Positions 32,218 to 43,000 of a stretch of DNA of 49,084 nt are shown one piece after another. A model generated the notes under the pieces. The model saw nothing but the letters and a program-made list of their open reading frames with translations, was not told the DNA's origin and ran no database searches. The position numbers and the translations under genes were made by a program. The stretch comes from Mnemiopsis leidyi (lineage: Eukaryota > Ctenophora > Tentaculata > Lobata > Bolinopsidae): contig JH152799.1 in NCBI GenBank assembly GCA_000226015.1, positions 260,098-309,181 of the forward strand. The letters run 5' to 3'. Numbering within the stretch: the stretch's first letter is position 1; each line of letters begins with the position of its first letter.

Positions 32218-33150
32218 CTGCATAAAGGAGCAAATTATTTAAATAATAGGAAAAATAAACTACAGATTTGTTAAATAGCATGTATCAAAAATGACTCAAG
32301 TCGACTTTAGCCAGCTAGGGGTTGAGGTGCTAATCTTAGGAATTCTTTAGCCCAATGGCCACTGTGCAATTCCACACCATGTAGAACTTGTGTCACTTTG
32401 GAAGCCTCTACCATTCACACAATGGTTTTGCGACCAATCTTACATCCAACCCTGGTCATCCGCATTGAAGTAAATGTACTAGCCATTAACCAGCAACCAC
32501 ATGATTCCCATGTATCACTCAAAATAAAGTAGAATAGAATTTGAAGTTTTGCACAACTATCGAAGTAATTTCGAAAAATTTAACTTGTTTTCTATAAATT
32601 AAAGCTGTTCTTGTGATGCTGGATCACTGTAAAAGATATGCAACTTTTAATCGAATCAAACTGGAAAGTGGATTACACTGTGGAAGGTTTGTTCTACAGC
32701 AATATTAGTGAACTAATTCAATGAGTGATTAAGTAGAGTCCAGGAGGAGGGCCGAGAATTTTTAGTGAGTTGAACTACGTACCATATAGATGGCTAATAA
32801 TAGGCACCAACATATATTACAGATTTTTCTGTTTCTAGATTAGGTTTTAGGGTACACATGTATACGTGTGATCTGATTGCATTGCGAGCTCCAGAATTCC
32901 TCCAGATGATTCAAATCATGAGCACACACCCAAATCCCCAAATCTCATAGGATTATCACATTATGTAGGCATCTCTCTCTTTCTCTCCAGGCTGGCTTCA
33001 CAACAGGGATTTGGATGGAAAATTAACAGAGGATATTATAAGTTCATGTATGCTGCTCATGTTTCAGTACTTTATCTTGCTATATCCTCTTTCACAGTTT
33101 TGCATGTTTTGTGCAGTGAAATTACTAAAGAATTTTATTCTTACGAAGCA
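32218..33150. other. Intergenic, upstream of the sorting nexin
   Basis: No gene recognised. The segment 32330-32520 is less AT-rich and has the look of an old short repeat, but lacks clear A/B boxes. Confidence 0.4.
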
Positions 33151-33154
33151 GGTG

Positions 33155-33390
33155 TTGGCTGGGCAGTGTAGTGGTTTCATTTATTCCATCCACACAGACG
33201 GGGGTTTGCGTCTGGAACAGTTTCAGCTGGAAATGCACACTCCCTGGCTCATAAGATTAACCTCCCTACAGCTAGTTTAGTGACTCGGCACGGAGTGGCT
33301 CTGGGTTACAGAAAAGGACATGAGCATCTCAGGCTATCCTGTCTAAGGGAGTGACCTAAATTTGCAATTGCATTTACCAGAACGATATGT
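33155..33390 (+). mobile_element. Probable tRNA-derived SINE, degenerate
   Basis: GGGCAGTGTAGTGGTT (about 33161-33176) resembles a tRNA A-box region. GGGTTTGCGTCTGG, 25 nt on, resembles a B box with a few changes from GGTTCGANTCC. About 170 nt of unrelated body follows. It is weaker than the neighbouring SINE on the other strand. Confidence 0.35.
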
Positions 33391-33639
33391 GTGTTTGTAG
33401 TAATTTTTCGAAATGTTTGTTTCTCTTCATGCCCTATTGGCCCATCGGCTAAATCGCATGAGCAGCATGCAAATTTATTCAAATCTATCAAACAAAGATG
33501 TCATGTTTCCACGGGTAAAATGTCAAGAAACCACATAGGTAACTTTTTCCAAATTAACATAGCCCTATCGTATCAATTAAAAGATGTTCCTTGATTAGAC
33601 GGGCAAAATTGCAGATTTTGTATTCATAACACCTGTATC

Positions 33640-33822
33640 CAGGCTTTCACAGCTAAACTGAAGGGGCTCCTAGAAGAATCTAGAAACTTTAACAGAATCC
33701 CTTTTAACGGAAAGATTGCATAGTCAAATGCTTTTAGCGCACTCCTCTAGGATTGGCGATCTGGGAATCGAACCCCCAATCCCCAGCATAGAAAGTCAGG
33801 ATAGATACCACTACACCACCAA
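33640..33822 (-). mobile_element. tRNA-derived SINE
   Basis: Read on the minus strand from 33822, TTGGTGG pairs with TCGCCAA (33759-33753) as a seven-base acceptor-like stem. GTGTAGTGGTA gives an A box and GGTTCGATTCC (33774-33764) a perfect B box. The anticodon stem is mispaired, so a functional tRNA is unlikely, and a body continues toward lower coordinates. This is the expected look of a Pol III SINE head. I place its tail only roughly. Confidence 0.55.
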
Positions 33823-34095
33823 CAATATTAGAATCAGTGCTATGACCTCAGAACTAATTCATTTTGTCCAAAGGGTAGTATTGAGCATAAAGTAAGTGCA
33901 AATTCTAACTTGTTCTCATACATGAGCAGTGAGCACTAAAATTGTACAACAGCTCAAATTTCTATCAACAAAGTGGGATAGCAGTTCCTGAAAGACTTAG
34001 GCCATGCCTTTCAACTACGGACTTAGACGACTGGAGACGAAGAGACCCTGAAAAACCATAGCAAAAAACATTAGCGTCATTAAATTGTACTGTTT

Positions 34096-34314
34096 AATTA
34101 GGAACGGTATTCGTGGGGAGGTGTCTCAAATTTTAAACCCCATTTCTCTAAATTGAAGGCTCCTACCTTTGTTTTTGGAGATCAATCTGTATCCATAGGA
34201 CAATTTGTGAGTATTTCATTACCGACAACTAAGCTAGGGCCCATAAATTTTGAGGAATGAGGTGTTTAAGTATCGAAAATTTGAGACACTTCCCCAAGAA
34301 TACCGTTCCTAATT
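34096..34314. mobile_element. 219-bp foldback MITE
   Basis: Terminal inverted repeats of about 38 bp begin AATTAGGAACGGTATTC on the left. The right repeat (34314 inward, reverse complement) matches with two differences in the first 38 positions. There is no coding capacity. The flanks also show an imperfect direct repeat of about 20 bp (34083-34105 against 34310-34332). Confidence 0.8.
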
Positions 34315-34319
34315 GTACC

Positions 34320-36170
34320 GCTTAATTATGAACTTATTGTCATTATACTATACAGTGTCACAAATTTAATATTCAAATTCAAAAAATCAGTACACTAACA
34401 GAACTATGACTAATTATCGATCGAAAATCAACTGTTGTCAAGCTTTGGCAAAATGTGTCAGAGCGTTCGATTTTACTAAACAAAATTGTTAGTTGATCAA
34501 TTAAACGTACATTTGATTTTAATCGATTGCCATTGTGCAATTATGAGTTTTGGTTCACCCAACCAGGTGCTTACGCACGCGCACAAATAGGGCTCTGGTT
34601 AGAGCAATCACGTTGCCTCAAACGTCAGGTTGTCGAGGTGTTACCCGACTTGCGCGGCGCGTGGCTCGCAGCTTGCTTCTCTTCTGGCGAACGAACGTTA
34701 ATAAACGGATGACATTTTGTCAAACGTCAGGCAAAATTTTGCAATATGCAATATGAAAGTGAAATCAGATAAATGCTATACATATAAATAAACCTTGCTT
34801 TGAGTTGCGGGGGCTGCCACATCGCGGCAGTAGGTCAGGCAACGTTTGACAAAATAAACCCTTCAGATATTATCAATTAATTGCATTGGCTAATAATACT
34901 TACTAGGGGTGCCATTCTGAATGCCAAAATTGAAATATATTGCTGCTCTTTAAATTTAATGGCATTTGTGGATTTTGCTCAACAATGAGAACAAATACTT
35001 ATAGAACTCGGCCCAAAAGAATTAACGAAAATATATTCGGTTACTATACCGTTCTAATAAAAAGAGCTGCGAGAGACGGGTATCACCGCAACAAATAAAA
35101 AATAATGACAACAAAGAAATCAAATGCTTTTAAAACGCGTTCACACAACCAAGATATTACGGCTGCTACGCAAAAAGGCTTTGGTTAAACAATTCATAAA
35201 GATATCCTGTATGGAGAATCTTTACAGTTATATAATTCCTCTATTGTTCAGCACACGATCGTGTATCAGCATGATGTGATTGCATACCCCGATGGCATGA
35301 TACGCAGATTGATTAAGAGTGGGACAAGGCCATGGGATATGAGCTTTCAATAGCAGGCACCGGCACACGTGACATTTTGGTAATGGTATCTCTTTGCCAT
35401 GAAACACCGTGATAGAGCCTTAACATGCAAGCTGACAGTTCATACACACGTGTACTGATATATGTAACGTAACCACGGCATACGTGCACAATAAAACGAT
35501 CTACCTCGAGATTACTGACCAAAGTTGTAATTCAGAACGTTGGATCTATTCTCAAAGTTCTAGATCCCTCAAGGAGCACTTTCATCAACAAATTTGATCA
35601 GCATTATGTTTACGCATTGTTGATTTTTTCCTCGTGCACCCTAGTTGATTTTGTCTTTGGGGCTGGGGGCGTTAAGCGCTTAAGTTAGTATACATAAATA
35701 TATTCTTGATGCTAAGTGACCTGTGATTTGACCTAAAATAACAACGGAAATGGGATACATTCATTATTCGGACCAACGAAAAATATGCTAACATTGCTAT
35801 TAAGGCAAGCGTGCTTTAGAAATTCATCACCCACATGATATGGGTGATGAACTGAATGTCGCTTAGTACCGCACCCCTACTAAATTGGGTGAACTGGTGT
35901 GTTAGTGGAGCGGACTAACAATTTACAATAGGATGGTGGCAACCCTCAGTGGTTTCAAGTTACCGATTGCCTTGACAGGATTGTTTCAAAGTGCTGATAG
36001 CTGTTTCAATTTGGTAGCAGGGCCAGTCAACCTCTGGAAAGGATGATGATATATCATGTATGAACACCACTTTGCTTGTTGTACTTGTTTCAGGAATAAA
36101 ACCTGTGGACTTTGTCGGCCGCAGAACTTTGTCTGCGGCGGAACTTGGCCGAACTTTTTCCGCCGCTAAA
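34320..36170. other. Repeat-poor intergenic stretch
   Basis: No gene recognised. It contains an imperfect inverted pair, ATTTTGTCAAACGT (about 34713-34726) against ACGTTTGACAAAAT (about 34840-34853), and an 11-bp hairpin TTCATCACCCA/TGGGTGATGAA at 35823-35851. The first could be another short decayed foldback element. Confidence 0.4.
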
Positions 36171-36173
36171 TTT

Positions 36174-36300
36174 TAACCCTAGGGTTAAAGGGTTAGGGTT
36201 AGGTTTGGGTTAGGTTAACCCTAACCCTAACCCTCACCCTAACACCAACCAACCCTAACCCTAACCCTAAACCCTTTCCGCCTGGAACCCTAACCCTAAT
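36174..36300. repeat. Interstitial telomeric repeat, inverted head-to-head
   Basis: Degenerate TTAGGG units (about 36181-36216) switch at about 36216 to CCCTAA units (to about 36300). The orientation TTAGGG then CCCTAA is that of two chromosome ends joined head to head. Flanking DNA on both sides is rich in GGCGGAAC/GTTCCGCC-type words. Confidence 0.8.
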
Positions 36301-37043
36301 CCATCAACGGCGGACTAAGTCTCTGGCATAATCCACCAACTTCGGACTTAGTTGCAGTGGAATCAGCAAATTCTATTGCTCGGAACTATTCCACGGCAGG
36401 ATAGTTCCGCCAACTTTTTATGGCGGAACAAGTCTCGGCCGAACTATTCCACCAACTTGCTGAACTTAGCTTTAAGTCTGATTGGCAGACAAAATTTTGG
36501 TGTAGAAAACAATTAAGTTGAAGAAAACAATTAAGTGTCGCTGAAAGGAATGTTCTGGCGGAATATGCTGCGGAATTGAGCAGATCTGCCACAGATCCGA
36601 GGCGTACAAAGTTGCTGGTTTTATTCTCCCTGTTCTTCTAAAAATACTTGTTTTCCTGCCTGTTTACTATGCCTAGGTTGCAGGGTTATGGGGTGGTGCT
36701 TGCTAGAACTGTAACTTAAATAGTGCATTGGCCATTGCCCTAGAAATTCGGTAGAACTTTAGCTCAGAGATGACCTATAGTGTTTAGAGCTTTTTATGGA
36801 GCATTCTCTATCAATATTTTAGAAACCCTGAGACCCTGACTAAAACCAAATTGTCAAAAAATTTATAGAAAAACAAGTATTATTTCAGAAAAACAAGTAT
36901 TTTTATGTACAGCACGTAAAAATAAGATAAAATATATTTGATTATCACTTCACTCCACCCAACCTCTTTCCAATATTAGGTTCTACCTTTTAGATGATTC
37001 TGCATTACAAATTAGGTACAATTTTATCACTTTTTCTATCCAT
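36301..37043. other. Intergenic, upstream of ASCC2
   Basis: No exon is seen. The first 250 bp repeat variants of CGGAACTATTCC and CCAACTT, suggesting a decayed repeat unit shared with the left flank of the telomeric tract. Confidence 0.4.
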
Positions 37044-37046
37044 AGG

Positions 37047-39239
37047 ATGACTTGTTTGCCACTTGATCAGCAGGAAATATCCATAACTAGAGAAAATGGG
37101 CAGGCTGAGGTCGTTTCAGCCCTTGACAGATGCTTCATGCTTGAAATAAACTTCTTGCAATATAATGCTTTCCCGATTCATGAGAAAAGTGATAGTCCAA
37201 TTTTAAGGGAGTGGCTTGATGAGATCAAGATTTTGTGCTATGATTTGGAAACATTACTCTCTCTTTCACACAGAGGGTTTTGGGTTCAACTCATTCATGA
37301 TTCAACTCTTCATTCTATGTTGTCAACTTATTTACAAAAAGCACCCAGATCATGGGATATTTGGAGCATTCCAGAAAATTTTCTTGCAATTCACAAGAAG
37401 CTAAACAAACTTATCTTTCTCACCCTTCTGCGTATGTCAACTGACAAAGAATCTAAAGATCAGTTTTTGACTCCTGATGCTTTTGGATTTACAATCTATG
37501 AGAACTACATGTTTGATATCCCAAAGATTATTGATATCTGCAGTTTATATGGTCATCCGTATGGTGGTAACGGTGTTCTGGTAAACAAGATGCTAACAAA
37601 TATATTCACAAAGCAAGAAAGCTATGTTGATGATTTAAAGGTTGTTGCACAGCAATTACATCACAATGTCTTAGCAAGTGTAATAACAAAGTATGATGGA
37701 GCTTTGACAACAATTGGACTTTATGATTTACTTTGCTTCTACTATGATACATGCATGTCATTGATTTGCCTGTTTTCGACATATCCACCTACAGGCAACT
37801 ATTTTGATGCATCTGAACTGATTTCATCGTTTGCATCTATCTATTCTCATCTTTTTCATGATATCAAAACCAAACTCAAGAAGATGTCTACACCAGCTCA
37901 AGATTTGCAGTCTCTTAAGTCAATAATAAATCGTGGTCAATTGGCCACAGTAAGACTCCTTCATTGTGTAATATGGCATTCTTGTCTGATGGATCAATTG
38001 CTGGATGATACTTTAACAGCAGATGAACACACCCGTTGTGCTGAACAATTTATTGCAAACTTCTCCCTTATTCTTGGAGATGTTCAGTTGATGACTAAGT
38101 ACTATCATGAGTGTAACCTAGCAAAAACATTTGCTTTGATAAAAAATTCTAAGGCAGAAGTTGGTCAGGATCATTTTGATTACATTCTTAATGCAATTGA
38201 GGTGGAGAAAAGTCCTGAAAGGGATTCTAGAGACTTGGACAAAGTACATTATGAAGGGACTAATCATTCTCCGAGGATCACAGAGAAAAATAACTTCAAT
38301 GGCTGTGAATCTCAGAGCAAAGGGGAGCCTGAAAATATCGAGTTTCTCTTAACTAACATCAAGAACATTTTTCCCCAATTTAGTGACAGTTTCCTTCGTG
38401 AATGCCTAGCTGCTTACTCTTTTTCCAGTGAAGAAGTGATCTCTGCACTTCTAGAGAATAATTTGCCTCCTCATCTCGAATCCTTGAAATCCCAAACTGA
38501 CAAACAAATTCAGTATGACCAACAGCCCTGTTCATCAAAAGATTCATTTATTGATGCAACCGAGCGCAACAATTCAACTGAACAAGTTGATTTTTCCTCG
38601 AAAAATTTAACATCTGCTACTGAATCTTATGCAGACAAAGTGTCATCAATACTCTCCACAAGACAAAATATATTTGATAATGATGAGTTCGATGTGTTTA
38701 ACAATCCTCATGAACTGAACTTTGATCGCATACATATTGGTAAGAAATCTCGTGAAAATGTAAGTGAAGGAATCACAACAAAATCTTTTCTCAATTCAAA
38801 TCCGAAGTTTAATTTCGAGTATGATGAATATGAAGATGAGTATGATGATACCTATGATGGATTAGTTGCAGCAACAGATAGTAACTTGACTGATGAGCCT
38901 TCAGAGTTTGTCATAAAGCCACTTAATGCTCCATTGCCAGTAGAGGAAGAGAAGGAGGAAGATGATGACAAAGAACAAAATGGCTCCACTTCTTCTGACC
39001 AACAAACCAGTCAAAGAACGAATGCTCCTCAAATAAGCAATCGAGACTCGATTAGAGCAAGGGGCCGTGGTCGAAATAACCAAGGATCCAGCCGAGTTGA
39101 AGACAAGAAGGGGCAGAAAGCTGACTCCAAAGTTTTACAACAAAGGAGAAGAGACAATGAAAATAAAAGTAGTCGTGGTAATCACAATCGCAAACGAGGC
39201 GCTGATAAAAAGAGAAGGGGTGGAATGATTCACATGTAA
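37047..39239 (+). CDS. ASCC2, activating signal cointegrator 1 complex subunit 2
   Basis: A single-exon 730-residue protein of near-human length (757). The N-terminus LPLDQQEISIT and the helical block GFWVQLIHDSTLHSMLSTYL match the ASCC3-binding N-terminal domain. A CUE domain spans about 430-472 (NIEFLLTNIKNIFPQFSDSF, then LAAYSFSSEEVISALLENNL), which binds K63-linked ubiquitin. An acidic EYDEYEDEYDDTYDG motif follows, and the C-terminus is RG-rich and basic (RARGRGRNNQG). ASCC2 recruits the ASCC3 helicase and ALKBH3 in alkylation repair and acts in ribosome quality control. The ATG is one base after CTATCCATAG, a textbook acceptor, although the gene itself has no intron. Confidence 0.92.
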   Translation: MTCLPLDQQEISITRENGQAEVVSALDRCFMLEINFLQYNAFPIHEKSDSPILREWLDEIKILCYDLETLLSLSHRGFWVQLIHDSTLHSMLSTYLQKAPRSWDIWSIPENFLAIHKKLNKLIFLTLLRMSTDKESKDQFLTPDAFGFTIYENYMFDIPKIIDICSLYGHPYGGNGVLVNKMLTNIFTKQESYVDDLKVVAQQLHHNVLASVITKYDGALTTIGLYDLLCFYYDTCMSLICLFSTYPPTGNYFDASELISSFASIYSHLFHDIKTKLKKMSTPAQDLQSLKSIINRGQLATVRLLHCVIWHSCLMDQLLDDTLTADEHTRCAEQFIANFSLILGDVQLMTKYYHECNLAKTFALIKNSKAEVGQDHFDYILNAIEVEKSPERDSRDLDKVHYEGTNHSPRITEKNNFNGCESQSKGEPENIEFLLTNIKNIFPQFSDSFLRECLAAYSFSSEEVISALLENNLPPHLESLKSQTDKQIQYDQQPCSSKDSFIDATERNNSTEQVDFSSKNLTSATESYADKVSSILSTRQNIFDNDEFDVFNNPHELNFDRIHIGKKSRENVSEGITTKSFLNSNPKFNFEYDEYEDEYDDTYDGLVAATDSNLTDEPSEFVIKPLNAPLPVEEEKEEDDDKEQNGSTSSDQQTSQRTNAPQISNRDSIRARGRGRNNQGSSRVEDKKGQKADSKVLQQRRRDNENKSSRGNHNRKRGADKKRRGGMIHM

Positions 39240-40028
39240 AATTTCAGTCGCCTATCAACAAAATCTTTTTTACTAAATTTGCTTGTTTTGAGTTGTTATG
39301 GGATTTTTAACATTGCATGTTTAATGGTAGATATTGTTTCTTCGGTTGGTATTAGAAATTATGCAAGAAAAGTTTAATTGATTCTTGAATTATTCAATTT
39401 TTATCGCCGTTAGCTTTAATTACAATTTTTAAATTTTCATTGTTTGATACGAGCCGTCGGCAATTACCAGTCCATAGGTGCAAAAAGTTTTTTCTACTGG
39501 TAGGATGATTTCAGAAATTTCGGTCAGAAGTATTTTTCGTTTGGAGGCGATTTTTCTGTGGCCACGCATTTCTTGATCGAAACATAAATTTCTAACCGAA
39601 AAATCAGTTTCTAGCCGTAAAATCACATCAGTATGTAGACTGAAACATCAGTTTCTAACCGAAACATCAGTTCTGAACCGCATAATAACGTCCAATTTTA
39701 GACGAAAGCCATAGTTTCAACCGAAAAATTTAAAATTGCAACTGAAATTGAATTTAAATTTTGTTCCTCAGAAAAATTTCGGTTAGAACGATTGATGATT
39801 TAAGTAGAAATCCTACCGCCATACAACTTTTTTGCAGTGGTGATTACCACAGTGATAAGAATTTTTAGTTTATCAATGCACTGTGCATCTCAGATACAAT
39901 GAACATTGGTCATACATTTGTTAAGTGTAAACAACACCTTGCATGACTAGGTATGACAGAGAAACTTGTCTGACATAAAATGTCCTGCTAAGGTGATATG
40001 GCCTCTAGATGTTGACGACATCATGTAG
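39240..40028. other. Spacer between ASCC2 and the PDZ gene, with a degenerate short repeat
   Basis: Around 39570-39690 the words ATCAGTTTCTAACCGAAA recur three to four times with changes, and related ACCGAAA / TTTCGGT words continue to about 39790. The start presumably carries the ASCC2 3' UTR. Confidence 0.45.
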
Positions 40029-40041
40029 AGTACAGAATAAG

Positions 40042-43000
40042 ATGGCTCCAACGGCAAGTTGGGCAACTTCCAATGGATCCCCCAACAATGTTATAAACTT
40101 CGCCCAGCCCAGGCCTAAACGTGCTCCAGTCTCCATTTTGAAGGTATGCCAACTTTACATTGAGTGTTCTGATATAACTACTGGTCTTGCATTGTTAACG
40201 TATTGTACCGTTTTAACAAATTTTTTCCATCTCTTCTTTTTTGCCGAAGGCAAAAAAGTAAAGTAGATGGTTTAAAGTGGTCGGATTTTGGGGTGGATGG
40301 GTAGGTAGGTAGGTAGGTAAATTTGGCGGTGTCCGGTGTGACAAAGGCCTGTATGTGTTAAACTCCGCAAGACGTTTGTAACCACGTAAACGAGCTTTTG
40401 GAGCTGCTCCTACGTAAAGTAATTCAATTGGCGTAAGGGATCACATCAATTGTAAATGCGTGATGCGTGGCGCACACTGCACGGTATGTACATTGTACAA
40501 GAGTCATGTCCATATGTTTGTACTCTGTATGGCCGGGTTCATTATACTTAATCTGGTTGCATGCTGGCGGAAGATAGCAGACAGTTATAAAATTCCGGGC
40601 ATTAGCGGAAAGGCCTGCCTTATAACATAGTAGGTGGCTAGCAATAATAGTATAGTGGCTAGCTAGCGAAAAATAGCGGAAAATTAACAATGTTGGTGTC
40701 CGCAGTCCGTGTAGATTGTTGTTGTAAAGACTCTACGACTAAACACTTAGAAACGATTCTGGAAATGAGTCAACAAGAAAGGACATAACTGGGCCCTAGA
40801 CAATTAGTCGTCCAGGTTTAGGAACACGCAGCACTCATCAGAGTTCTTGATGCGACAGAGGCAACATTTAAGTGCGGTCAAAAATCGCAAATAATGCGGT
40901 GCCGCACTTGCTCAAAAAGGCGAATTGTGCGGCAGAGTGCGGCGATAATTGTCAAATTATGCGGCGAAATTGCGGCGAAATTTCCATAAAAGTGCGGTGA
41001 TTGTGCGGCATTTAAAGCTTATTTTTTGGGTCCATTTAAGCATAAAAACTCAAAGTGTAACGTGATATGACGATTGGATACTTAGCAACAAGTATTGGCT
41101 ATTACGATCAACATCGGTAAATGATGTGTATTGGCCAAGCTTCAGCTACTGACGAAAACGTCCAAAGTGACGAAAATGTCCCAAGTCCAGGACGTAAACG
41201 TCCCAGATTCCGAGCAACAAGTACCAAAATGTCCTACATTCCGAGTAAGGCTTGTCAAGTGCAAGGACGAAAACGTCCCAGATTCGGATCATTAAGGACG
41301 AAAACGTCCCACATTCCGATCAGCAAGGTACGAAAACGGCCCAGATTCCCATTGGCAAGGTACGAAAACGTCCCAAATTCCATTTAGTACGTCGAAACCA
41401 AAATGTCCCAATTTTAGAGACGAAAAGGTCCCAATTTTTAAACCATGATACAACAACAAATATTTTGGTTTTATGCGCTCAAGTGCGATTTTTGGGAAAA
41501 TATGCGAAAATATGCGGTGAAACCAAAAATATGCGGAATTATGCGGATAATATAGAATTGTGCGGATTGTGCGGAGAACTGGAAATTGTGCGAAATCGCA
41601 CTCACCGCACTTAAATGTTGCCTCTGTGATGCGACGTTGCCGCAATTAAGTCTGCTTGCGTTTGTATCTTTCAGTTTCACCTAGACCTTATAGCGTCGAT
41701 GTTGGACTGTCGTTAAGGGTCAATGCTTGGTACTATGTTAAAACCATTAACAGTCGAAACGCTATAGTTTTTAGTTAAACTCTCAGTTAGCCGTGGCTCT
41801 TACTTCATAGCGATATCTACAATGACTAGATAGTAGTTTACATTAACAATAACTTCATAGTAAACACATATCATCATTCATCACAGTATCTAGTTTACGA
41901 TGACTGCAACTTCATAGCGGTATTTAGTCTGGCCGCCAGACTCTGGCGTCCGCCTGAGACCATACCAAACGGGGACAATTCTTTTTTGGAAGAGGGTATC
42001 TCAGGTAATGATATTCTCACCCGAACCTCCAAACCCAGAAAGCAGACTCAGACACGAGCAGCACGTGTTCAAACAGCAGCATGATAACCTGTAAGAAGGG
42101 TTGCAGGTTGAAAGTACTCAACACCCAGATCAACACTCACGATTGTTTCGAGCGTATGAGACAGGTCAGTTAATTATACTTGATATTGTTAGGTAATTCT
42201 ACTTAATATCAGTGCCAATATTCACGACAATTGTATAATGCTGTGGTAAGATACTGTATAAATGACAAGCAAGGTTACTGCACGTCAGAGTTTCAGAAAA
42301 TCTCGTCATCTCCAAAACAAAACATCTTGGCGTGCAGGTGTATTTTTGTAGATTTGTTATTTATTCGGGAGTTTTGTGGTGAAGACGAAATAAAAGATAC
42401 TCCCTGTCATCCTTGCTGATTGTGTGTCCAGATTGGACATCAGCTGCTCAACAACTAGACCAAATCTATCCAGATTCACACAATATTACGAGGCGGTTGG
42501 TCACGTGAGGTGGATAAGCAAGTGATATGAACAATCATATGGCTAAATATAATAATAATAATCCTGCTGTTAACATTTATTATAATTTGTACGATATCTT
42601 AAACAGGTGATTTCTCTCAACTTGTAAACATCCAGATATCTAAGTAAGTCTAATCACAGTTTTATTTGCAAATAAGTAGATATCACCAACTACTAATTGC
42701 TACTTTCTAATCAGGAGCTGAACGACTCGTACGGTAAGATAGACGACCTTGAGGAGCAACTCCGTCTCCTACGAGAAAGTCACGAGAGCAAGGAGCAAGT
42801 GTTGCGGAACCAGATCAAGAGGTTGAGGAACGAGCTGGGTATTGGGGGTCTCCTGGACGTGGGGGAGAAGGTCTGTGTCAGACTGACCAGGGAGAACCGG
42901 ACTTTCGGCTTCAAACTCCTCGGGAGAGTCGAGGTGGGGAGGCTTCTTCTTTTTGTCCAAATTGTGAGAAATTAGGTGTTTACCTACCAGAAATAAGTGT

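Noticed and set aside
33753-33822. Functional tRNA gene
   Set aside because: A and B boxes and an acceptor-like stem are present, but the anticodon stem is mispaired and the sequence runs on into an unrelated body, so a SINE fits better.
41121-41680. Several overlapping open frames on both strands
   Set aside because: All lie within the tandem array or the subterminal repeats of the hAT element and simply follow the repeats.
41940-42164. Translation start at ATG 42081 (MITCKKGC) as the true N-terminus of the PDZ protein
   Set aside because: Possible, but the upstream frame from 42005 is coiled-coil-like and has a proper acceptor, and an in-phase candidate first exon exists at 40042. Kept as the alternative in the 16-nt intron finding.
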